DNA of 64,000 nt, from the NCBI GenBank assembly GCA_013339895.1, contig JABACO010000052.1, positions 1 to 64,000 of the forward strand, given 5' to 3'. The notes beneath the pieces were generated by a model that searched no databases, was not told the origin of the DNA, and saw only the letters and a program-made list of their open reading frames with translations. A program made the position numbers and the translations under genes. Positions within the stretch are counted from its first letter, which is position 1; each line of letters opens with the position of its first letter. Below are positions 1 through 12,060 of this stretch, piece after piece. This DNA is from Ephydatia muelleri. Its lineage: Eukaryota; Porifera; Demospongiae; Spongillida; Spongillidae.

Positions 1-155
1 GGGGGGGGGGGGGGGGGGGGGGTGGGGTTGTGGGGGGGGGGGGGGTGGGGGGGGTGGGGGGGTGGTTGTTGGTGGGTTGGTGTGTTTTTATGTGTTTGGT
101 TCTTTGTTTGTGGTGTTGTTTTGTTGTTTTTGTTGTTTTTTGTTTTTTTTTTTTT

Positions 156-225
<70 letters not shown>

Positions 226-234
226 TTTTTTTTT

Positions 235-265
<31 letters not shown>

Positions 266-268
266 CTT

Positions 269-345
<77 letters not shown>

Positions 346-358
346 TTTGTTTTTTTTT

Positions 359-400
<42 letters not shown>

Positions 401-449
401 TTTTGTTTGGTATTATTTTTTTTTTTTTTTTTTTTTTCTTCTTTTTTTT

Positions 450-484
<35 letters not shown>

Positions 485-490
485 CCCCTC
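1..490. repeat. Homopolymer G then T low-complexity edge
   Basis: The first ~75 bases are almost all G with scattered T, and bases ~120-484 are almost all T with scattered C or G. No coding signal is present: the Phe-rich and Lys-rich frames here are translations of homopolymer. Such a graded G-to-T stretch at a sequence end looks like a sequencing or assembly artefact, although a real homopolymer tract cannot be excluded from the sequence alone. Confidence 0.85.
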
Positions 491-869
491 CCCCTTCCTT
501 GAAACAAGTATAAAAAAAACTTCTCTATCGAGAAAGTGATCTGTAGGATGTAGGATTGGTGGTGCAAAAAGCAGGTACAGTACAGTTACAGTGGGGTTTG
601 ATAGGATCCTACAACTACACTGTAAAACAGCCCTACATTTGCTATTAAATGCAAGCTTAGTATGCCTTCTCAGATACTTATTAAACAAACTTATTATCCT
701 GAAGCATACCGATTCTCCACAGCAAGTACCAGATATTGTTTATTTCATTGCTTTCTTTTGGAAGGGGGGGGGGGGGGCACATGAAAAATATGCCATTCAA
801 GCATACATCAAAATTTACTATGTTAGTGTGCAATATATCATATGAAAGACCATACATAAGTGCTACTCC
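491..869. other. Gene-free stretch with short poly-G run
   Basis: No coding feature recognised. It contains a run of about 14 G near 764-777. Short frames on both strands show no family motif. Confidence 0.5.
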
Positions 870-1090
870 AGATAATGTGAAGTCTCATACTGAAGATAAT
901 GACATTGATAAATCACACTGTGATGATCAAGGTGAAGACGAAGACCCTGATGTTTATTGAGGACCAAGCCATGGTAAGATGGTTTGCTGTGATAATAAAG
1001 AGTGTGCTGCAATGGTTTCACTTTAAGGGCCTGCGGATACCAAAGGAAAGTGGTTCTGTTCATCATGTGCACCACACTTGAAGTCCAAAA
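870..1090 (+). pseudogene. Degenerate PHD-finger fragment
   Basis: An acidic lead-in (GEDEDPDVY at 931-957) precedes a broken PHD zinc finger. From 961 one frame reads GPSHGKMVCCDNKECAA, the typical second Cys pair of a PHD finger. The WFHFKGLRIPK segment then continues in a shifted frame, and KGKWFCSSCAPH returns in the first frame near 1041-1077. Two frameshifts and in-frame stops show it is not functional. In animals such PHD fingers bind histone H3 tails. In repeat-rich invertebrate genomes they are often found in transposon-associated multicopy genes, which fits the neighbouring THAP relic. The parent gene is not identified. Confidence 0.7.
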
Positions 1091-1647
1091 TAATAATAAT
1101 AATATTATGCACATCCTTACCATAGCTGTCATGTAGAGAAACAATTGAAGGAAATGCGCTTACTAATGCACAACACATGCGAACTAGCTTATAAACTAGT
1201 TTGCTCAATACTTGAGTGGGAAATTAATGTTATCGGTAGAATTCCTCTAAGTATTGTGTACTTGAATTCGGTTCAATATGCTTATTAGACATTCACAAAG
1301 AATTCGAGCACTAGATAACTCATTAATCTTGTATCCAGACACACATCACAGCAGCGATAGATTACATCACCACTACGTAATGGGATTACCATCTGCTGCT
1401 ATGCATGGGTCTGGATACAAGACTAATAGCTCGTCCACCTCCTTTTTTTTCCAACTGTTTTTCTTCCTTTAGTGTCTTTGCCACAGCACCAGTAAACTCT
1501 GTCAGCATCACTAAATCTCCTGGGAGTATGTCACATATGCTGACTATTGACATCCATCATCCAACACATTTAGTAACAAAAAAAAAGGCTCTTTGTTGGG
1601 ATAATTATCAGACATTTTACTGTTGAATGGTGTTTTTAATTATTCCA

Positions 1648-2345
1648 ACACTGTGCCCGAGCAGAGCTATCTGGCTTCAAATGTTTGACTTGCAGGAAAA
1701 TGATATCAAGCCTCACCATCGTGTTTGCTTGAGACATTTTCCAAATAGCAACACGAAAACAACTCCAAACTACTCTTGGGAAGGTTTAACTCACCATTAA
1801 AACAGGGCCTCGAGCCAAGAGGGCAAAAATCTGAGAGGCAAATAGCAACTAAGTGTACTGTACACTACAGTTTCTCCAACGTCAACACCACTATCTTCGG
1901 CACCATCAAGCAGCAAGACTGTGACACCATCTACCTCTGAACAACCAGAATGTAGAGGTTTTTCAGAGGCTGCTGGGCAACTCAAGTACTTGATAGTGAC
2001 TATCAAGTGCATGAGTTGCCCAGCAGTGTTGATGACGCCTCAGATTCTAGCTCATTACCTACTGCTGGGTTTCAATCTTGCTCATCTGATCAGAACCATT
2101 TGTTATTGCAGCCCTGCTAGCTCATATAGAATACATGGAAGCTGAAACTACTCAATTAAGAAACGAATGTCCAACTACAAATATTCACTATAGGATTGAG
2201 CAAGTCATGATGATCTCCAGTTTGATTCACCACTGGTTTCATAACATACTACATTTTTCCACTTTCTCTGTCAAGTTTAACAATCTAAAATACTGTGGAT
2301 CAACAGACTCACGTACGGAATTGACAAAGAAATCTAAACTCAGAT
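1648..2345 (+). pseudogene. THAP domain / DDE-transposon N-terminal relic
   Basis: Around 1650-1770 a frame reads WLQMFDLQENDIKPHHRVC followed by LRHF, the C-terminal half of a THAP zinc finger (C2CH, with the Cys-x2-His-Phe signature). A Ser/Thr-rich linker follows. At 2135-2330 the frame contains ETTQLRNE and HYRIEQ and ends near KYCGSTDS, resembling the coiled coil and HTH region before a THAP-associated DDE transposase. Stops interrupt the frame near 1798 and later, and no catalytic DDE core is seen, so this is an inactivated fragment. The assignment rests on motif order; the transposon superfamily is not settled. Confidence 0.65.
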
Positions 2346-2349
2346 AATC

Positions 2350-4690
2350 AGCTATTTGGTGAAGCTAAGGCTAAATTGACCTAGCATTTTGCTTGCTTTA
2401 TCAATTACTAAGTTTCTAGATACCTCACTATCACTACTATGTGCGATGAGGTTGTCAAGAGCATGAAGGGGTGGTGATGGTGGTTGTGGTGGTGAAATTG
2501 GGTTGTTGTGCTTTAAAAGCTTATCAGCATGTTCTTCTTTAGCCGGGTGATTCACATTTGGTGGCCTTCCCACTTTCTGGATGGACATGAAGTGTTCACA
2601 CACCTCCATATGAGCATACCATCATACATTTATTGGAGTGTCAGATCAGCAACAATGTACGTGTAACACCTCACCATACACATTAACGTTTCTGTCAGAT
2701 GAGCATAGTGAATTGGACAGAAACTTAGCTCCCTCCCAATTAGGATTGGCAGTATAGCACATGACATGGTCATGTGGTTGGGGTTTATAACAGGGTTGTG
2801 CGCATGATTGTCAGTCTAAGTCTTGTGCACATGCTGCAAACTTGTCTAGGTGGCTGTGACAGTGTGCACAACAGAATTTAACCAGTTTGATATTAAATTA
2901 CTTCTCATTGATTGCTACTTGAATTTGTATGGTTTGTGAATGCCAAGATTCTGCATGACACACAGCCAATAAAACACATTTTCAGCCTGTAGCAATGAAT
3001 GGGAATTACGTGGATTTTCACACCTCATACTAGTTTCCTGATAAGAGGCAAATCTTTGTCATCTGGGATCGAACCTTGTATAGCACTGACCATTGGTAGC
3101 GACCTGAATTTGTATGGTTTGTGAATGCCAATATTCTGTGTGACACTCACACTCATTTGACACATGTACACACTATGCAATGCAACTTGGCAGTGATACT
3201 CCATTATGACATATTTAACAATTGCATCATTGTTCCAAGCAGCCTATTTAAGCCAAAAACAGAAGGCCGCAATCAGTAGACCTTTTACTTGAAGTCAAAC
3301 TGTTTATAGGCAGCTAGATGATATTCAAACTTCTAATGATCTATTTATACAAACTGAAATAACTAAGGCTACTTAACTTTAATATTAAAATTATATTATC
3401 ATCATGAATGCTGCAATCTAGTAATTTAAATCTATACTTATTAAACTCTTGAAGTGAGATTTAATTAACTATAGAAAATCTGTTCTATTGGACCCCTGTT
3501 ATTTTAACTAATTCGTTAAATACTATTATCTGACTATTTGGAATATTAAGTTATATATGCAAATTTGACTTCACTTGATATTGTGAATAAATTATTTAAT
3601 AGCATCAGCATTATTCAACTACATGTATGCATTATAGCATATGAGGGAACTAACTAATTTTAAGTTATATAGTGAGACTACTGCATATTTAAGGTTTTTA
3701 AGGGCTGGAAATGAACTGTAATGGTACTGTACTTTGCGTGACAATCGTATGAACACCATGAACAAGATTCTCTGTGAGAAAGTTGGTATTATATAGAATT
3801 TGAAGGCAAGAGTGGTGTAAAAAAGCAAGGAAACAAGGCTGGATGTAATAACAAGAGAAAATGTAATAGTCATGTATTTAACACTTTTATGTGGTTTGTG
3901 TGCTAAATATAGGACTATTACCTTTTCCCTTATTATTTTAGACCCTTGTTTCTTTGCTGTTTACACCACTATTGCCTTACCATCAACTGTCTCATAGAGA
4001 ATGTTTTTAGTTGCTTTTCGTCATGATATGGTTAACGGTTTGCGTTGCAAGAACTTGCATCGGCTATTAAAAACCTGTGTATTAGTACCAGCAATCATGT
4101 AGCTTTAAGATAAATTTATATTACGCTGTATTAATGCAAGTACACAGGGGGAGTCACAATTTTGGTAATGCCTTTGTATACGCAGCATTGTCTCATCCTT
4201 CATCACCTTGGTCACATCCTCTTTCACGTCCTTGTCCTCTGATAAGTTTTCTGCCACCACAGTATCCTTCAATGCATGGATTGTCCTAATAGAAGGACGC
4301 TATGGTTGGGGCACTGAAATAGAAATGTAAATTGCTCACATGATAAGTTGCAATATACATTAACATAAGACTGTCACTATCAGCTATTTTTTAATAGCAC
4401 AAACATCATGTAGAAATTCACCTGCTCCTTTTCTTTGCTGCCTTGTTAAGAAATGCAACTGCACGTCATTGTAACAGCTGTATGTGCAGATCTAGTACAG
4501 CCTAACCATGGGTGAATCTTGCATAAATCACGTTCTATTTCTAAGAATAGCACTGAGGCTACCTTTATACTCTCTTAGTATTGATTAACATGGAAGTAGC
4601 TACAGAGGTAAAGGAGATGAATACATGCATTCAAATTATCAGCAGTTACACAGATGTTTTGACCGCTTAAAGAGGCAATTTTATGAAAAA
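2350..4690. other. Gene-free AT-rich stretch
   Basis: No gene recognised over 2.3 kb. A ~40-bp sentence (TTGAATTTGTATGGTTTGTG with its flank) occurs twice, near 2929 and 3109, separated by ~180 bp. This is the only internal repeat that stands out. The 85-codon minus-strand frame at 2352-2609 is proline/serine rich with no family motif. Confidence 0.5.
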
Positions 4691-4903
4691 TGGGACAATT
4701 TCCGCGAAAATTGCCCCACAGTTAAAATGTTATAAATATCATCGCGTTTGAATCGCTATAACTCCCCAACGGATAACGCTATCGACTTCCTATGTTCAAC
4801 ACTTCATAGTGAAATGGTGTAGTATGAAATGTTGAAAATAGGAGGTCGATTTAAACGCGATGCATTTTTATAACATTTTAACCGTGGGGCGGAAACTGTC
4901 CCA
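4691..4903. mobile_element. Small inverted-repeat element (MITE), family A
   Basis: The element opens with TGGGACAATTTCCGC and closes with GCGGAAACTGTCCCA, imperfect inverted ends of 15 bp. A second inverted pair lies inside: AACGGATAACGCTATCGACT with an inverted counterpart, and paired TTATAACATTTT-type arms. Internal words (AAATGGTGTAGTA, GAAAATAGGAGGTCGAT, CGCGATGCA) recur at 25,131-25,410 and in the large fold-back at 35,353-36,074, so the three belong to one dispersed family. It has no coding capacity. Confidence 0.8.
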
Positions 4904-5039
4904 AATAATATCATCTTAAATCATAAGCAAAACGACCCATTACTTTTTTTATAGCTGCTACCCTAAAGCCCCTCTTTTGTGGGGCCATCTTTTTATTCAA
5001 GTTTGCAATGTTTGACGTCACTGGCCAGTTTACACGTGA

Positions 5040-5140
5040 TTGTGAATTGCCATACTGGTTGTCTGGTTGTCGCAATAGAGACGAGCGTACTAATGCCATA
5101 CTGGTTGTCTGTCTGGTTGTCGCAATAGAGACAAGGGGCG
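5040..5140. repeat. Tandem duplication of ~50 bp
   Basis: The phrase CATACTGGTTGTCTG with TGGTTGTCGCAATAGAGAC occurs twice in succession (about 5050-5083 and 5097-5132), with a small indel between copies. It is not coding. Confidence 0.75.
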
Positions 5141-5688
5141 TTATTTTTCACTTCACGTCTACGGAAACAAGTGAGTTTTGAACCACTCGTAATGTGCCCA
5201 GTGTACACTTTTCTTTCGTAAGTCGGTGTCAAAGTGGCATGTAAAACTTTCTACAAATGTACCGATCATGGATCCATATGCACGAATTTGACTTGTACCG
5301 AGCTTTTCACCAAGGAAAACTATACCCAACCGGTCTTGGTCGGGAAGCGTATTCTGTTGATTGGTTGTTGATAATGAAATTCAGCTCATTAAAAATTCAT
5401 AGTGGCATCCGTGTTCTGAACCATCTTCGCCGTGTTTTTCAAATACGACGTACATGTAGTGCACTGAATGAGCGCTCACTTGTTGCTGGCATAACGAATA
5501 TTGATTTAGTTACAGTGCCCGCACGAATATATACGGAATTAACACTGAAAATAATATGGCATATTCATAGGGAGTTAGGAAAACTGTTCTTCTTTACCAA
5601 GGGTCATGCTGCCCACTAAGCTTACTTGTTTCATCGTTACCTCTAATCAGATAGTCAAGGAATGCGTTGGAGAAGCACTTACCTTTGC
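5141..5688. other. Gene-free stretch with one unrecognised frame
   Basis: A 120-codon plus-strand frame (5257-5619) begins at a plausible ATG but shows no recognisable domain, signal peptide or membrane segment. It is not called as a gene. Nothing else is visible. Confidence 0.4.
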
Positions 5689-6129
5689 AATTAACAATAT
5701 ATAGATGCAATTGAATTTGAGCTGTTCTTCAAGTTCCACTTTTGATCGTTTTACAATAAAACCTTACTTTCTTCGCGTCCATGAGAATGAACATGCAGAA
5801 GATTAATGCATTGCGCTCGCTCAACTTACCCTATTTAGCTATGCACTGAAATAAAAATTCAATCCAGCATGTGATTACGTAAGTGGAAATGTTAGCAAAA
5901 CTTTGCATACCCTGTATATGCATCATGCCTACATTTGTAGGTAGATGTATAGATTGTACATAAAGGCAAACATCTGTGTACTCATGTAAGAGTCAAGGGA
6001 CTCAAAAGAAGGCAATCTACTGCCTTAGCTTTATCAGAATTTTGTACCTAGATGCTCACTCTGGATCATTGAAAACTGTGCAGTCATGGTGTCGGACATA
6101 TCAAAAAGCAGCGGAAAGGCAATACAGAG

Positions 6130-7321
<1,192 letters not shown>

Positions 7322-7863
7322 AAATATGAGTAAAGTTGAGAATGTTGAACAAAAATGATAATAATGATGATATAGAGAGGTGTATAATAAATGATGAAAT
7401 GATGTGAATGAAATGGAAAATGAAGGAATTGAGGAATAATGTTCAAAAATAATGACAAAAATTGATAGAGGTGTGCAAAAAATGAAACTGAAATGAAGGA
7501 ATTAATGATATTCGTGACTCATTTTCAAACAACAGTCACAGAACCGAATGCGGCCATTCAGAAACAAATGTCGGTTACGATGCATATATTTATGTATATC
7601 ATGTATACAATACTGCTGGATATGTGATAACACGCTACTGAAGTTTGTACACGCAAGGCAGCATGTAGGCATTAGAGATAGACTTTGAATTTTATTTCAG
7701 TGCATAGGGTCAAGTTGATCGAATGCAATGCATTAATCATCTGCACGTGCATTCTACATGGACGGGAAGAAAGTAAGGTTTTATAAAATGATCAAAAGCG
7801 GAGCTTGAAAAGCAGCTAAAATTCAATTGCATCTATAGTACATGTAGTTTGCTTTGTTAATCG

Positions 7864-8279
7864 TGTAACACGGAGTCAGTAGCGAAAGATTCTGTTCATG
7901 TACATGTACATGCACTTATATAGGTACAGAATGGATGCACAGCATGTGATATGTGCAGGTCGGGTGAGACATGCTGCTAGACAGACAGACGCTACATGTC
8001 ACAAGTCAGCTGTGTTCAGGTATATGGCAGGTGATACACAGCTCCCCTCATCCTGCCAACAGCAACGTTCTCAGGAATGCTGTCAGGAACAATCAGTGGC
8101 TGTCCGTAACGAGCGGGAGGTTGTGTTCTTTGGCCTGATCTTCTCAATGGTGGGGCTGGGATGGGGACCACTTCTGGGTACACAGCATATGGGATCTCTT
8201 GTAGCAGATCATTGGGTCCTTGCTCTCTTCCTCACAACAGTTCTGCTGGGGCTGGTGCAGGTGCAGCATCAGTGTTAGG
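7864..8279. other. Stretch between inverted-repeat element and gypsy remnant
   Basis: No gene recognised. It probably includes the 3' end of the outer gypsy-type element (the minus strand downstream of its integrase), but no LTR could be matched because the opposite LTR was not identified. Confidence 0.4.
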
Positions 8280-9279
8280 ACCCTCTATATCAGAGGATAT
8301 TCTCCCTCGACCACCAGATCATTTATGTGGTATGGATGACCCTTTACCTTCCTGTCAAACATATCCTTCTGGTGCCTCTGTTTCTTTTCTGCTTGATCCC
8401 TAACCTGTTGATATCCTTTCTTTACTCTTTCTACCAAGATATGGCTGTACTGCTCAGGTGATGTTACTCTTCAGCCGGAATACCAAACATAATGTCTTCA
8501 GGGAGACATGGTTCACGTTCAAACATCAGACTGAATGGAGTAATGCCTGTAGTTTCCTGAACACTGGTCCTGTAGGCCAGCATTACCGGTGGCAAGAGTA
8601 GGTCCCATCCATGTTCATCTTGCTGAACAGCCATACTCAACATGTCCAGCACTGTCCTGTTAAACCTCTCCATGAGACCATCTGACTGAGGATGATGAGT
8701 TGTTCGAGTCTTTTTCACACCCAGTAGCTGGCAGATTTCTTTAATTAGGGCTGATTCAAAGTTCTTCCCTGATCTGTATGAAGGGACTAAGGCACACCGA
8801 ATCGACAAACAAATTCATTCACAAATGCTCTTGCTACAGAAGTAGCCTCCATATTCTTCAGTGGGGTAAAACCTCCTTCCATTTTGTGAAGTAGTCACCT
8901 ACTACCAGAATGTACTTACTTCCTTGTGGTGAGAGCCCAGGATGTCCATTGCTACACACTCTAGTGGCCTACTCTTCCAGTGGTGCCCGTAACCTATGAG
9001 GTGTCTTGTGTGAACAGCACACAGCACACTTACCACACCACATCTCCACATCTTTTCGCTGCCCTGGCCAGTAGAACCAGTGCTGAATCTTTTCAACTGT
9101 TTTCCTGACACCCAAATGTCCTGCAATGATGGAATTGTGACACACATATAGAACATCAAGGATTTAGACAGATGGGAGGACCAGCTGCGGGTGTTTATTC
9201 CTTCCCCCTCCTGGGATGTCCTCCCACTGGCGATACAGGATGCCATCTTTCTAGTAACAAATTCTTCCTTTGAGTCCAC
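8280..9279 (-). pseudogene. Outer element integrase (broken)
   Basis: From 9279 downward the frame passes a degenerate zinc-binding N-terminus and the catalytic-core entry ECVAMDILG, whose Asp is visible. After a break, 8808-8464 has TTHHPQSDGLMERFN with the core Glu and a typical LAYRTSVQETTGITPF segment. The C-terminal part (about 8460-8290, shifted frame) reads PEQYSHILVERVKKGYQQ and then DRKVKGHPYHINDLVV. It would have inserted the element cDNA into host DNA; frameshifts and stops now separate its parts. Confidence 0.8.
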
Positions 9280-9303
9280 AGTGATTGTAGCTTCCAGCTG
9301 ACA

Positions 9304-10166
9304 CTATCTGGGAATGCACTGCAGCCATCCCCTAACTATTTTTATATCACTGCCCTGAGTTTGTTGTTCCTTAATTTTCCTATTAGGCCATATGGGCAAA
9401 ATGCTCTGTGTGGGGTGACATCCATTCAGCTGTGCCTCCAATGTAATTTCTTCCCCACCCACCTGAGTCCCACATTGCTTACACATCTTGCATGATAAGG
9501 CATCTGCATTTTGGTGTTCTTTACCTGGATGGTGTACCACCTCATCGTTGAACTCTGCCAACACTTCAAGCCACCTTGCCACTTGCCCCTCAGGCTCCTT
9601 GAAGTTATGCAGCCACTTCAAGCAGTTGTGGTCCGTCCTGAGTGTGAATCTCTTTCCATAAAGGTAGGGGCCTGAAGATGTGAACTGCCCACACCAGTGT
9701 CAACATCTCTCAACGAGTTGCACAATACTTCCTCTCACTCCTGGAAAGGACCCTACTCGCATAAGACACCACACACTCATGACCATCAACCACCTGAGAG
9801 AGCACAGCTCCAAGCCCTTCCCCACTAGCATCTGTGTCAACCATAAATCCACGGTTGAAATTTGGTAATGACAGTATAGGTGTGGATAATAGACTCTTCT
9901 TCAATTCAAAGAATGCTTCATTACACATCTGGGTCCTCCCTTTTGTGTGAGAGCGTGCAAAGGGGTAGCTATTTGTGCAAAACTTCTAACAAATCGGCAG
10001 TAATATAAGGCAAGACCCATAAAACATTGCAGTTGCTTCTGATTCACAGGCACCAGCCAGTCTGCAACATACTTTACCTTTTCTGGATCTGTCTCTATCA
10101 TATAACATGCCCCAAATAACACACACTACTCTGTAACAGATGACACTTAGCAGGCTTAACCTTTAA
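9304..10166 (-). pseudogene. Outer element RT thumb and RNase H (broken)
   Basis: 10,122-9,901 reads TDPEKVKYVADW and LALYYCRFVRSFAQIATPLH, the gypsy RT connection. 9,928-9,710 gives FMVDTDASGEGLGAVLSQ, with the first RNase H Asp. After a frameshift, 9,621-9,304 has VVHHPGKEHQNADALSC, the end of RNase H. The reading frame is broken twice. It belongs with the RT part at 13,942-14,350, from which it was separated by the inner element. Confidence 0.85.
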
Positions 10167-10171
10167 CCCAG
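10167..10171. repeat. Target-site duplication CCCAG, left copy
   Basis: CCCAG here and at 13,937-13,941 directly flanks the inner LTR element, which begins TGTAGATG and ends CCCTGACA on the plus strand. Taking out the element with one copy rejoins the outer RT frame. Confidence 0.9.
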
Positions 10172-10467
10172 TGTAGATGACCGTTCACCGCGCTAGCATA
10201 CCGACGCACAGAATCACCGGGCTGTGTATGATCACACTATAGAATATGCACCGCACTACAGCAGTACGCGCCAGCCAACTAGTACGAACACTCAAAGGGG
10301 GTTTTTATGGGGATCTATGAACCGGTTCTAAACTGGTCTGGTCCCGCGCCACGATCACATGCTGTGCAGGCAGTCATTCAGCCTCTCGTTATCACCCTGA
10401 CGTGTCTCATCAACATGTAGCTCATCAGATGACCTCTAGGTTCCGGCTGTAACCGGCTTCCCTGACA
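10172..10467 (-). repeat. 3' LTR of inner element
   Basis: 296 bp on the minus strand, running TGTCAGGGAAGCCGG ... ATCTACA. Its first ~147 bases match 13,936-13,790 with scattered substitutions. It contains CCCATAAAAACCCCC, a possible TATA-like region. Confidence 0.9.
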
Positions 10468-10487
10468 CTCCTTCCACCTCCTCCTGC
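10468..10487 (-). promoter_or_regulatory. Polypurine tract of inner element
   Basis: Immediately upstream of the 3' LTR on the minus strand is the purine-rich stretch GGAGGAGGTGGAAGGAG, placed where a polypurine primer for plus-strand DNA synthesis is expected. Confidence 0.75.
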
Positions 10488-12060
10488 GACACACTTGTCG
10501 CCTCGACCATGTACTGGGAAAGAGCATCAGCATTTCCGTTCTTCTGACTAGTCCGGTACTGGACGGAGTACTGGTAGGGTTGAAGCGCCAGGCTCCAACG
10601 GGTCAGCCTACTGTTGTTCTCCTTGAGGCGATCCAACCATTCTAGAGACCGATGCTCTGTCTGTATGGTGAAGGGACGACCCAGGAGGTACACACGAAAC
10701 GTCTGGACACCCAGGATGATTGCCAGGCACTAGCTATCGTCGAGTACTTTTCTTCGTGGGGGAGTAGTTTTCTGCTGTAGTACGCGACTGGATGCTCCTC
10801 ACTGTCTCCCACTACTTGGCTCAACACAGCGCCAATCGCCCGTCGGAGGCATCAGTCTGAAGTACGAAAGGCAGGGAGAAATCGGGTCATCTCAAAATTG
10901 GCTCACTACAGAGACATTCCTTCAGTCGGTTGAAAGAGTCATCACATCTTTCAGTCCACCTCACTATGCTCGGAGCGTTCTTCCTCGTCAGATCTGTCAA
11001 TGGGGCTGCGAGTTCTGCATACCTTCCTGTAGTATCCTGTCAATCCGAGGAACGTTCTAACAGCAGATTTCGTGGTGGGAACCTGAAACTGTTTCACAGC
11101 ATCAACCTTCGAGAGTTCAGGCTGCACGAGCCCCTCCCCCACAACATGACCAAGGTATGAGCAGTGCGACATGGCAAGCTGACACTTCTGCTTGACTGTC
11201 AAGCCTGCCTCCCTCAGTTTCTGCAGTACTCGCCTAAGATGTGACAGGGGTTCCTGCCAATTGTGGTTGAAAATGATTTAATCGTCAAGGTAGGCAGCTG
11301 CATAGTCCTGCGTTCCCACCAGTAAACTGTCCATCATCCTTTGAAACGTTGATGGAGCTCCCTGTAATCCAAAGGGCATTCTACAAAACTGGTAGAGTCC
11401 AAATGAAGTTCTGAAGGTCGTCTTTGATCGAGCTGTCTTCTCCATCGGGACCTGCCAGTACCCCTTGGTGAGGTCTAAGGTACTGATGAACCTCGCTTGT
11501 CCAACTTGATTCAGCAGATCGTCAGCGCGAGGCATTGGGTAAGCATCCGCCTTGGAGACACTGTTCAACCTGCGAAAGTCGATGCAGAAGCGCAGTGTTC
11601 CATCTTTCTTCTTCGCGAGTACTATCAGAGAGAACCAATCACTCGTGGATTTTTCGATGATGCCATACTTCTCCATTTCCTCCAATTCCTTCTTCACGAT
11701 GTCCCGATAAGCGTGAGGCAGACGATATGGTGGTAGTCTGACTGGTTTCGCGTCTCCAGTCTCTATCCTGTGTTCCACCAGCTCAGCCTTTCCAGGGAGA
11801 TCACTCATCACATCTGTAAATTCAGCCCTCAGCACATTTAGCTGTCCCCTTTGCTTAGGAGTTAGGCGTTCGTTGATCTTCGGCTCCCCAATATCATCCT
11901 TCCACAACTGGATTTCTTCCCCTTCTTCGGTCTCCTTGGCTGCCAGACACATCGTTGTCGGAGTATTCCACCCCTTCAACATGTTGACATAGAAGATACG
12001 TTGCCACTTCTTCCTGTCACTCATGTCAATCTCATACGTCACCGGTGTGACTTTCGCCTT
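10468..12060 (-). pseudogene. Inner element RT and RNase H
   Basis: RT begins straight after the integrase module (12,042 downward). Visible motifs are RLPPYRLPHAYRDIV, DGTLRFCIDFRRLN, FISTLDLTKGYWQV (first catalytic Asp), FCRMPFGLQGAPSTF and AYLDD (catalytic Asp pair), ending at a stop near 11,278. The thumb continues at 11,202-10,951 (SYLGHVVGEGLVQPELSK, FLGLTGYYRK). RNase H shows LQTDASDGRLAL near 10,860-10,820 and FTIQTEHRSLEWLD at 10,670-10,620, and ends with NGNADALSQ. The normal RNase H 'TDH' reads TEH. At least three stops or frameshifts separate the parts. Confidence 0.9.

Noticed and set aside
22-567. Phe-rich and Lys-rich open frames on both strands
   Set aside because: They are translations of the poly-G/poly-T edge and have no other support.
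3060-3090. tRNA T-arm (GGTTCGATCC on the minus strand)
   Set aside because: No acceptor, D-arm or anticodon stem could be built around it.
5257-5619. 120-residue plus-strand gene
   Set aside because: No motif and no splice partner. It sits next to the inverted-repeat unit and may be part of repeats.
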